A DNA stretch of 64,000 nt, taken from the NCBI GenBank assembly GCA_964404745.1, contig CAYOLG010000007.1, positions 62,001 through 126,000 on the forward strand. The letters run 5' to 3'. The translations under genes were made by a program, and so were the position numbers. The notes under the pieces were generated by a model. The model was given only the letters and a program-made list of their open reading frames with translations, did no database searches and was not told the DNA's origin. Source of the DNA: Pelagisphaera sp964404745 (lineage in GTDB: Bacteria; Verrucomicrobiota; Verrucomicrobiia; Opitutales; Opitutaceae). Shown piece by piece: positions 34,439 to 43,285 of this stretch; position 1 is the first letter of the stretch; each line of letters starts with the position of its first letter.

Positions 34439-35758
34439 AACTTATTAAGGGGAGCTCTGTTTGCCAGCTTGGCCCTCACAAAGCTTCTCGCCTCCGATCG
34501 CCCCAACATCTTAATTATCATGGCGGACGACGTTGGCTATGAGTGTTTCAGTAGCTATGGAAGTCGCGAGTATTCGACGCCACGGCTGGACGCCTTGGCT
34601 GAAGGGGGGATTCGTTTCGAGCATTGCCACTCGACGCCGCTCTGCACGCCGAGCCGAGTCAACCTCATGTCCGGCAAATCAAACGTTTTCAACTACTACA
34701 ATTTTGGCGTCTATCCTAAGGGCGAGCCGACATTCGCCAATCATTTCAAAGCCCAAGGTTATGCGACAGCCGTTGCAGGCAAGTGGCAATTGATTTTGGA
34801 AGATAAGGGGATTACTCCTCTGGAGGCGGGCTTCGACACTTACTGCCTTTGGAACATGCCTAGGACGGGCCGCTCCCGTTACTGGAATCCGTCTTTGGAT
34901 CAAGATGGCGAGATACTCGATCTTCCGGAGGGTTCTTATGGTCCCGATCTTTGCTCGGATTTCCTGGAGCGTTTTATCAACGAGCAAGCGGCTTCAGGCA
35001 CACCCTTTCTGGCATACTATCCGATGATCCTGCCTCACAATCCCTTCCCGCCGACACCGGACAGCGTGGATCGAAACAGCAAGGACGATAAAGCGAATTT
35101 TATCGATATGGTGAACTACCTGGATTCCCTCGTTGGTCGCTTGGCGGATGCGCTCGAAGAAAGTGGAGTTCGAGAGAATACGCTCATCATCTTCACGAGC
35201 GACAACGGCACGAACGCGGATCTGACATCACGCTTTCAAGGTGAAGATATCGAAGGAGGCAAAGGCTACACCAAGGATCATGGAACCCACGTGCCGCTGA
35301 TTGTCAATTGGCCGGGGACCGTCCCCCCCAACCAGGTAAATGGCGACCTGATTGCCTTCTCCGACTTCTTTCCGACAATCGTGGAGGCCGCGAATTTGCC
35401 CTCCAAGGTCGCGAGGGAAGGCGATGGAATCAGCTTCTGGCCACAATGCCTGGGCCTTAAAGGGACCAAGCGAGATTGGATTTATGGATACTACTTTCCA
35501 CGGCCTTACGCGGAAACGTTCGACAACAAATATCGCCATTGGGAAGTCCGCTATGCCAGAAATCAACGGTATAAGCTCTACGATAATGGCGATCTTTTCG
35601 ACACCAAGTTGGACATACTGGAAAAAAGTCCCTTAGATCCGGAGCGCTCGAGTCGCTTTGCAAAGCGGGCGAGAAAGGCTCTGCAAGCGGTGATCGATTC
35701 TTATCCCAGCCAAGGTCAAGGAGTTGATTATTCCCTGGTAAACGGAGTCAGGGATTGA
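34430..35758 (+). CDS. sulfatase 11 (CTPSR, GKWQL), secreted
   Basis: The start at 34430 (MPRNLLRGALFASLALTKLL) gives a good signal peptide and 442 residues. The frame is open to 34277, but that section is a repeat. RPNILIIMADDVGYECFSSY, CTPSRVNLMSGKSNVF (Cys72), AGKWQLILED (glutamine for histidine) and IIFTSDNGTNADL define the active site. FDTYCLWNMPRTGRSRYWNP and YYPMILPHNPFPPTPDS mirror sulfatase 9. The first codons coincide with the conserved edge of the upstream repeat. It ends the second sulfatase run. Confidence 0.9.
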   Translation: MPRNLLRGALFASLALTKLLASDRPNILIIMADDVGYECFSSYGSREYSTPRLDALAEGGIRFEHCHSTPLCTPSRVNLMSGKSNVFNYYNFGVYPKGEPTFANHFKAQGYATAVAGKWQLILEDKGITPLEAGFDTYCLWNMPRTGRSRYWNPSLDQDGEILDLPEGSYGPDLCSDFLERFINEQAASGTPFLAYYPMILPHNPFPPTPDSVDRNSKDDKANFIDMVNYLDSLVGRLADALEESGVRENTLIIFTSDNGTNADLTSRFQGEDIEGGKGYTKDHGTHVPLIVNWPGTVPPNQVNGDLIAFSDFFPTIVEAANLPSKVAREGDGISFWPQCLGLKGTKRDWIYGYYFPRPYAETFDNKYRHWEVRYARNQRYKLYDNGDLFDTKLDILEKSPLDPERSSRFAKRARKALQAVIDSYPSQGQGVDYSLVNGVRD

Positions 35759-35800
35759 GGGGACTGCTCTCTCCAAAGGGTAACCAATGAAATCGAAACG

Positions 35801-35879
35801 CGTAGGGACGTCGCTTGCGGCCGACCGCGTAAGTAGACCATCAACCGATTCTGCGGTCGCCGCAAGCGGCGCCCCTACA
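35801..35879. repeat. double GTAGGGTCGCCGC-type inverted repeat
   Basis: CGTAGGGACGTCGCTTGCGG (35801-35820) faces CGCAAGCGGCGCCCCTAC (about 35861-35878). The arms also contain GGCCGACCGC and GCGGTCGCCGC, so two nested hairpins can form. It is the same family as 4089-4120 and 13121-13148. Confidence 0.75.
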
Positions 35880-35903
35880 ATAAAGATCTCCGCTGCATTC
35901 AGA

Positions 35904-35999
35904 CCGGGTATTCCTAAAGGTAGGGAGGATAGTCTTGATCCTCCGAAGCTCAAACACGGAGGACCGAGACGGTCCTCCCTACCAAAAAGCCGAAGCAAC
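35904..35999 (-). repeat. two-hairpin intergenic repeat (family A), copy 5, inverted
   Basis: On the minus strand it reads from GCTTCGGCTTTTTGGTAGGG through GGAGGACCGTCTCGGTCCTCC and GGAGGATCAAGACTATCCTCC to ACCTTTAGGAATACCCGG. Both edges match copy 1 and the right edge matches copy 4, which defines the unit at about 95-120 bases. Confidence 0.85.
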
Positions 36000-36255
36000 A
36001 GTCTTCGCCCCGTAGGCTACGCCCGAGAAGAGCGTAGGGGTATTATAGCAATTCCCCAAGGGAATGGAAATACGGGATTATCTACTTATTGGACTCTACC
36101 TAGGGAGCATCGATTCGATTGTAAAATATCGGCATTGACGTAATCCTACAATGCTTTAAGCTTTTTCATCCTATCCGTAAACAACGGTTTCGATTAAAGT
36201 GACTCATGCCTCAACCGTTCGCCTTCGAAATGAGCGGTTTTCCTGACACTCGTAG

Positions 36256-37008
36256 ATGATTACCGCCACAACGCCTCCGGTTTCCAAGTCCTTCTTGAAG
36301 GATATAGATCCTTTGCGACGAGGCCTGGGTCTGTTTCAGCACATGAGTGACGTGTGCTATTTCGTCAAAGATCAAACCGGCCGATTTATCCTAGCTAACG
36401 AAGCCCTGATTCTTCTGCTGGGCTACAGTCGTGAATCAGACGTCCTGGGCAAAACGGATTACGAGCTGGTGCCTCGCTACTTAGCGGACAACTATTTTAA
36501 AGACGATCAAGAGGTGCTGTTCTATGGCAAGGAAGTGGTCAATAAAGTTGAGCTAGTTACCCGTAATGATCTGTCAGTATATTGGTACACGACGACCAAA
36601 GTGCCTTTGTTCAGTAGAGACGGTTCCATCATAGGCCTAGAAGGGGTTACCAGGGAGTTCAAGCCGGCTAGTAGTGCTCTCGGGCCTTACCCAGAACTCT
36701 TCAAGGTAATCGATTTCGTCGAGAGCAGTTACGGGAAGAAAGTGACTGTGGCCGACATGGCGGAAAAGGCGGGTCTAACGATCCGCACCTTCGAGCGCCA
36801 ATTCAAGCGACGCTTCAGCATCAGTCCCATAGCCTATTTGAAAAAAGTCCGTATCAATATGGCCTGCCGCAAGCTTGCTCAGGGAAACCAAACCATCGCC
36901 GAAATCGCCCAAGAATGTGGATTTTGCGATCAAAGTTATTTGACCAAGGAGTTCGCTCGCATGATGCGAGTGACGCCTCAAGTGTATCGCGATACCCATC
37001 GTGGATAG
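36256..37008 (+). CDS. PAS domain AraC-family transcriptional regulator
   Basis: A cytoplasmic protein of 250 residues. The N-terminal PAS domain (about 25-140) includes VCYFVKDQTGRFILANEALI and LGYSRESDVLGKTDYELVP. The C-terminal AraC DNA-binding domain (about 155-248) has a first helix-turn-helix in VADMAEKAGLTIRTFERQFK and a second in IAEIAQECGFCDQSYLTKEF. A PAS sensor fused directly to AraC is common in Planctomycetota and Verrucomicrobiota. No membrane span is visible, so it should sense an internal ligand or redox state. The best candidate target is the large fusion gene starting 124 bases downstream, and possibly the sulfatase runs on each side. Confidence 0.93.
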   Translation: MITATTPPVSKSFLKDIDPLRRGLGLFQHMSDVCYFVKDQTGRFILANEALILLLGYSRESDVLGKTDYELVPRYLADNYFKDDQEVLFYGKEVVNKVELVTRNDLSVYWYTTTKVPLFSRDGSIIGLEGVTREFKPASSALGPYPELFKVIDFVESSYGKKVTVADMAEKAGLTIRTFERQFKRRFSISPIAYLKKVRINMACRKLAQGNQTIAEIAQECGFCDQSYLTKEFARMMRVTPQVYRDTHRG

Positions 37009-37132
37009 CCGTTTATGCAAAAGTTCCGAAGCGCTCGTCTAGAAAAAGCCCCGTGACCGTAACTCTTGTGGATCAGTATTAAGCTACTCGGAAAACCGCC
37101 AAAGAATTTCAATCACTGCATTTTAACCACCA

Positions 37133-40100
37133 ATGAATATGCTTATCAGATTACTCCCATCACTGGTAGTTGGCGTCTTGATCGCCGCACAGACAAGCGC
37201 GGCGACCTCGCTTCCGCTGGAGGCCGAGCAAGAAGAGCGAATTGTCATCATCGGCAACGGTCTCGGGGAGCGAATGCTGTATTTCCCCCACTTTGAGACC
37301 GATCTGCATCGCCAGTTTCCCAACAAGAATCTCATTGTGCGCAATCTTGCTCGGCCCGGAGATACACCCGGCTTTCGTCCCCATCCTTCGAGAGAGTCTC
37401 AATGGGCCTTTCCTGGAGCGGACAAGTTCCATCCAGAATACGAGACGCACCTTGGGATCGGCCATTATCCCTCGCCAGACGAATGGCTTACGCAGCTCAA
37501 GGCTGATACAGTTCTCGCTTTCTTTGGATACAATGAATCCTTCGATGGACTGGAGCGGGTCGACAATTTTTATAATGAGCTGGATGCCTGGGTAGTCCAC
37601 GCTTTGAATCAGCAGTACAACGGTCAATCCGCTCCCAAACTCGTGCTATTCTCGCCCATAGCCTTCGAAGACCTTTCGGCAACGATGGATTTGCCGGACG
37701 GGAAGGAAGAAAATGTCAGGTTAGCGGCCTACGCTGACGCCATCCGTCGCGTAGCTGAAAAGCGCAATGTTGGATATGTGGACTTGTTTTCGCCAACCCA
37801 GAGACTTTATCGGCGCGAGCGGAATCCGCAGACCATTAACGGTTTCGCTCTGACGGATGAGGGCTACGAAAACCTTTCCAAGATTCTGATCGAAGGGCTC
37901 TACGGAGAAGTAAAAGCCCAGGAAATGGTTTCCCGAGAAGCCCTCTACGGAGTTGTCGAAGACAAGAACTGGTTCTGGCTCAATGATTATCGGATTCTTA
38001 ACGGCGTTCATGTCTACGGGCGTCGCTACCAGCCCTATGGGAACGTCAACTATCCGGAGGAGATTGAAAAGATTCGCCAGATGACCGAACTTCGGGACGG
38101 CAAGATCCATGATGTAGCCCAGGGTGGTTCGCCGGATAAGGTAGTTGATGATAGCGTTACGCGACCCCTGACACCGGTAGAAACCAATTACACCCGGCCA
38201 ATCGAGTTCCTGGAAGTGGACAAAGCTCTCGACGAGTTTGTCATGGCGGAAGGCTACAAGATCGACTTGTTCGCTTCGGAATCCGAGTTTCCCGATCTGA
38301 GAAATCCCGTCCAGGCGTCCTTCGACAATCAGGGCAGGCTTTGGGTAGCCGTGATTCCATCGTATCCTCATTATCGACCCGGAGACGAAAGGCCCAACGA
38401 TAAGCTACTCATATTCGAGGACACGGACAATGATGGCCGAGCGGATCGACAAAAGGTATTCGCCGATGGACTACATATGCCGATTGGATTCGAACTGGCT
38501 CCCGAGGGGGTTTACGTAGCTCAACAGCCAAATCTGGTTCTGCTCGTCGATGACGATGGAGATGATAGGGCGGATAGAAAGGAACTGCTCTTGCACGGAT
38601 TCGATCCTCATGATACCCATCACTCGATATCCGCATTCTGCGCGGATGCCTCGGGCGCCATCTACATGAACGAAGGGCGTTTTCTGCACTCGCAGGTGGA
38701 GACGCCCTATGGCCCGGAGCGGTGCACCGACGGTGGGGCTTGGCGTTTCGACCCGAAGAATTGGCGACTGGAGCGATTTATGCAAACGGATGTATCCAAT
38801 CCTTGGGCAATCGCTTTTGATGAATATGGCCAAACTTTTCTGTCCGACGCATCAGGCGGCGCTAATTGGTGGTCGCTTCCGCTGTCAGCAAAAATTCCTC
38901 ACGGGATGGAGATTCCGAAATTGGCCCAGTTTACTACCCATCGCGTTCGCCCAACCTCAGGCACGGAGTTCATCTATTCCCGCCACTTCCCGGATGACGT
39001 TCAAGGGGACTTCATCATCAACAACACCATTGGATTTTTGGGCACCAAGCATCACTCGATCGTTGAAGATGGGGCGGGGTTCACGGGGGAATTGAAACAG
39101 GACTTGCTTTATTCGACTGATTCCAATTTCCGGCCGGTGGAGATGGAGTTCGCTCCCGACGGATCCTTGTACATTATCGATTGGCACAATCCGCTGATCG
39201 GCCACATGCAACACAGCGCTCGCGATCCTAACCGCGACCATGACCACGGTCGTATTTATCGCGTGACCTATCCATCTCGCCCGTTGATCGATGCCCCTAA
39301 AGTGGCCGGAGCAACCATCAACCAGCTGCTCGACAATCTTACCGAGCACGAATACCGTACCCGCTACCGTACCCGTCGCGAGCTGCGTGGGCATCCTGCC
39401 GACAAGGTGATTCCCGCTGTCAAGAAATGGGTACTTGGATTGGACAAGAGCGATCCGAAATACGGTCGGCATATCCTAGAGGGCTTATGGGCTACTTGGG
39501 GACAGAATCAAGTGGATCAGGACTTATTGGAGCTTTGCTTGAATTCGAATGAGCACGCTGTTCGAGCAGGAGCGGTTCGCGTTTTGCGCTACACGCATTA
39601 CCATGTGCCGAATAGCCAAGAGCTATTTTTGAAAGCAGCAGGAGACGAGCATCCTCGAGTAAGATTGGAAGCCATCGTGGCTGCGTCATGGCTAGACAAT
39701 GACGAGGGAGCTGAGATCGCATTGGAAGGATTACAGCATCCGGTTACCAAATGGATGGGGCGAGCTTATGAGAGCGTGCTCATCACATTGGATGACGATA
39801 TTCGAGCCCGAAACGAAGCAGGCAAGATTGCCCTGAACGGGAACCCAGCCGCCAGATCCTATTTGGCTGGCACGCTAGATTTGTATGACAAGAGCGTTAA
39901 AGAAGTTCAGCTCCCGCAGATGAATTTGTCTAAGGAGAATCTTGATTTGTATAAGCTAGGGGAAGAGGTTTACCACCGGGATGCTCATTGCGCTACCTGC
40001 CATGGCGAGGATGGAAAAGGTGCCATACCGAATATCTATCCGCCGCTCAGCAATAACGAATGGGTGATGGGAGACGACGAGCGCCTGATCAAAATCGTGC

Positions 40101-41398
40101 TTAAAGGGCTCTGGGGCCCCATCGAAGTCAACGGCAAGAGGTACGATCCGTCGACAGGCGTTCCGCCTATGACTGGATTTGCTGGAATGCTAACTGACGA
40201 AGAGATTGCTGGAGTACTGACCTTTGTCCGCCTTAACTTTGGCGACAAAAAGGCTCTCACTCGCCCAATCAAGCCCTCCATGGTTGCTAGAGTCAGAGAA
40301 GAGACTAAAGATCGAACCAACTTCTATATGGTCGACGAAATCTTGAAAGAACATCCTTTCCCAGAGTCTCGAGCGGATGTCACGGGAATAAAGGAATGGC
40401 AGGACTATCCGGGCGCGGAAGGGGCTGGCAAAGGCAAGAAGGTCGTTCTTGTAAGTGGCGACGAAGAGTACCGTTCCGAAGAAGCTTTGTCGCAATTGGG
40501 GAAGATTCTGTCTCAGCGTCACGGTTTCGACGCTACCGTATTGTATGCCCAGCACCCGGGAACACCCGGAATCATCGATCCGAATCATAGTAACGATATT
40601 CCTGGGTTGGACGCCTTGCGCGATGCGGACTTGATGGTGATCGCCACGCGCTTCCGCGATCTGCCGAATTCGCAGATGAAGGAGATAGAGGATTACCTGA
40701 AGTCCGGCAGGCCGGTCGTCGGGCTTCGCACCGCGACCCATGCTTTCAATATTGCCGACAAGGAATCCAAGTATGCGCATTGGAGTTTCAACTACGATGG
40801 CGAGAAGAAGGCCTGGAAAAACGGCTTCGGCGAATTGGTTTTAGGTACTACATGGGTGAGCCACCACGGCTGGCATAAGTACGAGAGCACCCGTGGTGTA
40901 CTAGCCGGTAGCCATGAAATACACAATGGAATCGGGGAGGGGGAAGTCTGGGGCCCCAGTGACGTTTATGGAGTGCCCCTGCCTCTCCCTGGCGACAGTG
41001 AACCCGTGGTTCTTGGCCAAGTCGTTGCGGGCATGGGCAAGTTGCATCCTCCAATCGGTCCAGGCCCCTACGACAGAGTTCCGAGCTATGGGAAACAGGA
41101 AGGATTTCACAAAAATGATCCGATGATGCCTATAGCCTGGACCAAGAGTTATCAGATCCCGGGTGGCAAGAAGGGGAGAGTCTTTACCTCTACCATGGGA
41201 TCTTCAAATGATCTGGAAGCCGAAGGCACGCGACGCATGATAGTGAATGGCATCTTTTGGGCGGTTGGTTTGCCGGTTCCCAAGGATGGCGCCAACGTGG
41301 ATATCGTGGGCGAATTCGAGCCGACGATGTACGGCTTCCAACTCGAAGAAGGTTACTGGCAGAAGAAGAAACTGAAAGTATCCGACTTTGATCTTTGA
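37133..41398 (+). CDS. 1421-residue secreted fusion: SGNH-like, PVC propeller, HEAT, cytochrome c, ThuA
   Basis: Signal peptide (LLPSLVVGVLIAAQTSA), then five parts. (1) An SGNH-hydrolase-like domain (about 35-265). Its block I reads IGNGLGERM without the Ser nucleophile, block III is FGYNES, and the final block is GFALTDEGY without the His, so it is probably not an esterase. (2) A PVC-type membrane-bound-dehydrogenase propeller (about 369-717, IFEDTDNDGRADRQKVFADG). (3) A HEAT-like helical part (about 720-915). (4) Cytochrome c with CATCHGEDGKG near 953-963 and a methionine ligand candidate in PPMTGFAGML. (5) A ThuA-like domain from about 1101 (VVLVSGDEEYRSEEAL). It suggests a periplasmic sugar-oxidising machine that passes electrons to heme. 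Confidence 0.9.
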   Translation: MNMLIRLLPSLVVGVLIAAQTSAATSLPLEAEQEERIVIIGNGLGERMLYFPHFETDLHRQFPNKNLIVRNLARPGDTPGFRPHPSRESQWAFPGADKFHPEYETHLGIGHYPSPDEWLTQLKADTVLAFFGYNESFDGLERVDNFYNELDAWVVHALNQQYNGQSAPKLVLFSPIAFEDLSATMDLPDGKEENVRLAAYADAIRRVAEKRNVGYVDLFSPTQRLYRRERNPQTINGFALTDEGYENLSKILIEGLYGEVKAQEMVSREALYGVVEDKNWFWLNDYRILNGVHVYGRRYQPYGNVNYPEEIEKIRQMTELRDGKIHDVAQGGSPDKVVDDSVTRPLTPVETNYTRPIEFLEVDKALDEFVMAEGYKIDLFASESEFPDLRNPVQASFDNQGRLWVAVIPSYPHYRPGDERPNDKLLIFEDTDNDGRADRQKVFADGLHMPIGFELAPEGVYVAQQPNLVLLVDDDGDDRADRKELLLHGFDPHDTHHSISAFCADASGAIYMNEGRFLHSQVETPYGPERCTDGGAWRFDPKNWRLERFMQTDVSNPWAIAFDEYGQTFLSDASGGANWWSLPLSAKIPHGMEIPKLAQFTTHRVRPTSGTEFIYSRHFPDDVQGDFIINNTIGFLGTKHHSIVEDGAGFTGELKQDLLYSTDSNFRPVEMEFAPDGSLYIIDWHNPLIGHMQHSARDPNRDHDHGRIYRVTYPSRPLIDAPKVAGATINQLLDNLTEHEYRTRYRTRRELRGHPADKVIPAVKKWVLGLDKSDPKYGRHILEGLWATWGQNQVDQDLLELCLNSNEHAVRAGAVRVLRYTHYHVPNSQELFLKAAGDEHPRVRLEAIVAASWLDNDEGAEIALEGLQHPVTKWMGRAYESVLITLDDDIRARNEAGKIALNGNPAARSYLAGTLDLYDKSVKEVQLPQMNLSKENLDLYKLGEEVYHRDAHCATCHGEDGKGAIPNIYPPLSNNEWVMGDDERLIKIVLKGLWGPIEVNGKRYDPSTGVPPMTGFAGMLTDEEIAGVLTFVRLNFGDKKALTRPIKPSMVARVREETKDRTNFYMVDEILKEHPFPESRADVTGIKEWQDYPGAEGAGKGKKVVLVSGDEEYRSEEALSQLGKILSQRHGFDATVLYAQHPGTPGIIDPNHSNDIPGLDALRDADLMVIATRFRDLPNSQMKEIEDYLKSGRPVVGLRTATHAFNIADKESKYAHWSFNYDGEKKAWKNGFGELVLGTTWVSHHGWHKYESTRGVLAGSHEIHNGIGEGEVWGPSDVYGVPLPLPGDSEPVVLGQVVAGMGKLHPPIGPGPYDRVPSYGKQEGFHKNDPMMPIAWTKSYQIPGGKKGRVFTSTMGSSNDLEAEGTRRMIVNGIFWAVGLPVPKDGANVDIVGEFEPTMYGFQLEEGYWQKKKLKVSDFDL

Positions 41399-41409
41399 TA
41401 CCAAAAAAG

Positions 41410-41440
41410 GGTTGGGAGGACCGGCTCGGTCCTCCGCAAC
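41410..41440. repeat. GGAGGACCG hairpin (family A), copy 6, single hairpin
   Basis: GTTGGGAGGACCGGCTCGGT followed by CCTCCGCAAC, between the fusion gene and sulfatase 12. The stem GGAGGACCG/CGGTCCTCC is exact. Confidence 0.75.
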
Positions 41441-41465
41441 GTAATACTCGCAAAAACTAGTCCAC

Positions 41466-43133
41466 ATGCCTTTCACCAGATTTCCACTACTAGTTCTCGT
41501 CTTCCTTGTATCAATTTCGACATCGCTGTTCCTCCGTTCGGCGGAGCGGCCAAACATCCTCTTTATCATGTCCGATGATCATACGGCCCAAGCCGTAGGC
41601 GTTTACGCGACATTGCTTAAAGACCTGGACCCGACGCCTACCATCGATTCGCTAGCCGAAGAGGGTATCATATTCGACAATGCTTTTTGCACCAACTCGA
41701 TATGCACGCCGTCCCGGGCGTCGATAATAACGGGCCAGTATGCTCACACCAACGGTGTTTTCGATCTCGGGGGAAATATAACCCCTGAGAACCAAGCGCT
41801 GCCCATCCTTATGCGTCAGGCAGGCTATCAAACTGCCATGATTGGCAAGTGGCACCTCAAGCAGGAGCCGAATTTTGATTATTATAAGGTGCTGCCTGGT
41901 CAAGGGAAATATTTTGACACGGAGTTTCGGATAAGGGGAGATCTGCCTTGGCCCAATAACACGATAACGCATACTGGACAGCATTCGTCGGACGCCATTA
42001 CTGATTCGACGCTGGATTGGTTCAAAAATGGGCGTGATCCAGACAAGCCCTTCTTCGTTTGCCACCAGTATAAGGCGCCCCATGACTACTTCGAGAACGC
42101 GCCTCGCTATCAGTCGTACTTGGCAGACGTCGATATCCCAGAACCTGATACGCTTTATGATGCTCCAAATACCTTCGGTTCTCTGGCCACAAGAGGATAC
42201 GACAACGAGTTGTTGCCCCACATTGGAACCTCGATCGGAAGCCGGAATCCTAGGCGGTCATACGCCACCCATTTATTCGAACGTTTCCCGGAAGAGTTCC
42301 CGCCTAATTATAATCCGGCGACTATGAGCAAAGAGGAAACGACGCGTCTGGCTTACCAGGGATACCTCAAGAAATATCTTCGTTGCGTAAAGGGTGTAGA
42401 TGATAACTTAAAGCGTCTATTCGACTATTTGAAGGAAGAGGGGCTGTACGACAACACGGTCATCATCTACACGGGAGACCAGGGTTTCTGGCTTGGCGAG
42501 AAGGATTACCAAGATAAGCGTTGGGCCTACGATGAATCGGCTCGCATGCCGTTTATTGTTCGCTATCCGAAGTCGATTCCGGCAGGGATTCGATCCGATG
42601 CCTTGATCGAGAACGTAGATTATCCTGCCTTGATGCTGGATTACGCGGGGATCGGTATACCCAGGGACTTTCAAGGCCGTTCTTTCCGATCCATCTGCGA
42701 AACGGGTCAAGAGCCCAGAGATTGGAAACAGGCTGTCTACTATCGGTATTGGATGCATATGGCCCATCACGACAATCCGGGAGAGATGGCGATCCGCACA
42801 AAGACCCACAAGTTGATCTATTTCTATGGAGCCAACTACGATGGAGGCTATCAAACACCGCCTGCTTGGGAGTTGTATGATTTAGTAAACGACCCGCAGG
42901 AGCTGAGGAATGTGTACTATGTGCCCAAATACAGGAAGATCCGAGACGAGTTGAAAGCCCAGTTTGCTCAGCTACGTTCGGATGTAGGCGATGACGGTTC
43001 TCACTACCCGGAATGCGAAGCCGTGGTACAGGAATTCTGGGACTACAGCGAAGCTGACCGCCTTAAGGCCATCGAGATTTCCGCCAACTTCAAGAAGACT
43101 CGCGAGGCCGAATTGGCGAGGGCGAATCCGTAG
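41466..43133 (+). CDS. sulfatase 12 (CTPSR, heparan/N-sulfoglucosamine type), secreted
   Basis: The longest sulfatase in the window at 555 residues. The signal peptide is LLVLVFLVSISTSLFLRSA. RPNILFIMSDDHTAQAVGVY, CTPSRASIITGQYAHT (Cys80), IGKWHLKQEP and IIYTGDQGFWLGEKDYQDKR are all intact. The DDHTAQAV and GDQGFWLGEK forms are usual for the branch that acts on sulfated glycosaminoglycan-like or fucan-like glycans. Long additional helices lie between residues 200 and 300. It is 67 bases downstream of the fusion gene and may share its transcript. Confidence 0.93.
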   Translation: MPFTRFPLLVLVFLVSISTSLFLRSAERPNILFIMSDDHTAQAVGVYATLLKDLDPTPTIDSLAEEGIIFDNAFCTNSICTPSRASIITGQYAHTNGVFDLGGNITPENQALPILMRQAGYQTAMIGKWHLKQEPNFDYYKVLPGQGKYFDTEFRIRGDLPWPNNTITHTGQHSSDAITDSTLDWFKNGRDPDKPFFVCHQYKAPHDYFENAPRYQSYLADVDIPEPDTLYDAPNTFGSLATRGYDNELLPHIGTSIGSRNPRRSYATHLFERFPEEFPPNYNPATMSKEETTRLAYQGYLKKYLRCVKGVDDNLKRLFDYLKEEGLYDNTVIIYTGDQGFWLGEKDYQDKRWAYDESARMPFIVRYPKSIPAGIRSDALIENVDYPALMLDYAGIGIPRDFQGRSFRSICETGQEPRDWKQAVYYRYWMHMAHHDNPGEMAIRTKTHKLIYFYGANYDGGYQTPPAWELYDLVNDPQELRNVYYVPKYRKIRDELKAQFAQLRSDVGDDGSHYPECEAVVQEFWDYSEADRLKAIEISANFKKTREAELARANP

Positions 43134-43144
43134 TCACCGTTATT

Positions 43145-43208
43145 GTTAGGGATGACCGTCTCGGTCCTCCGTTTTAGCATCTAGGAGGACCGAAAGGCCC
43201 TCCCAACC
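43145..43208 (+). repeat. two-hairpin intergenic repeat (family A), copy 7
   Basis: First hairpin GATGACCGTCTCGGTCCTCC, second GGAGGACCGAAAGGCCCTCCC, with outer edges GTTAGGG and CTCCCAACCTTTG. It lies between sulfatases 12 and 13. Confidence 0.85.
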
Positions 43209-43285
43209 TTTGTAGTGATTCGAACCCGAAAAGGGTTCAATCCTCTCGCGTTCGGGCTTTGTCTTCTTTTTATTGAACTTAGATT

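Larger units (their letters stand above)
35759..36255. other. 497-bp regulatory/repeat-rich gap before the AraC gene
   Basis: It contains two complex repeats (35801-35879 and 35904-35999) and a weaker palindrome around 36012-36040 (CGTAGGCTACG). The last 200 bases before the regulator have no visible repeat and should hold its promoter. Confidence 0.5.
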
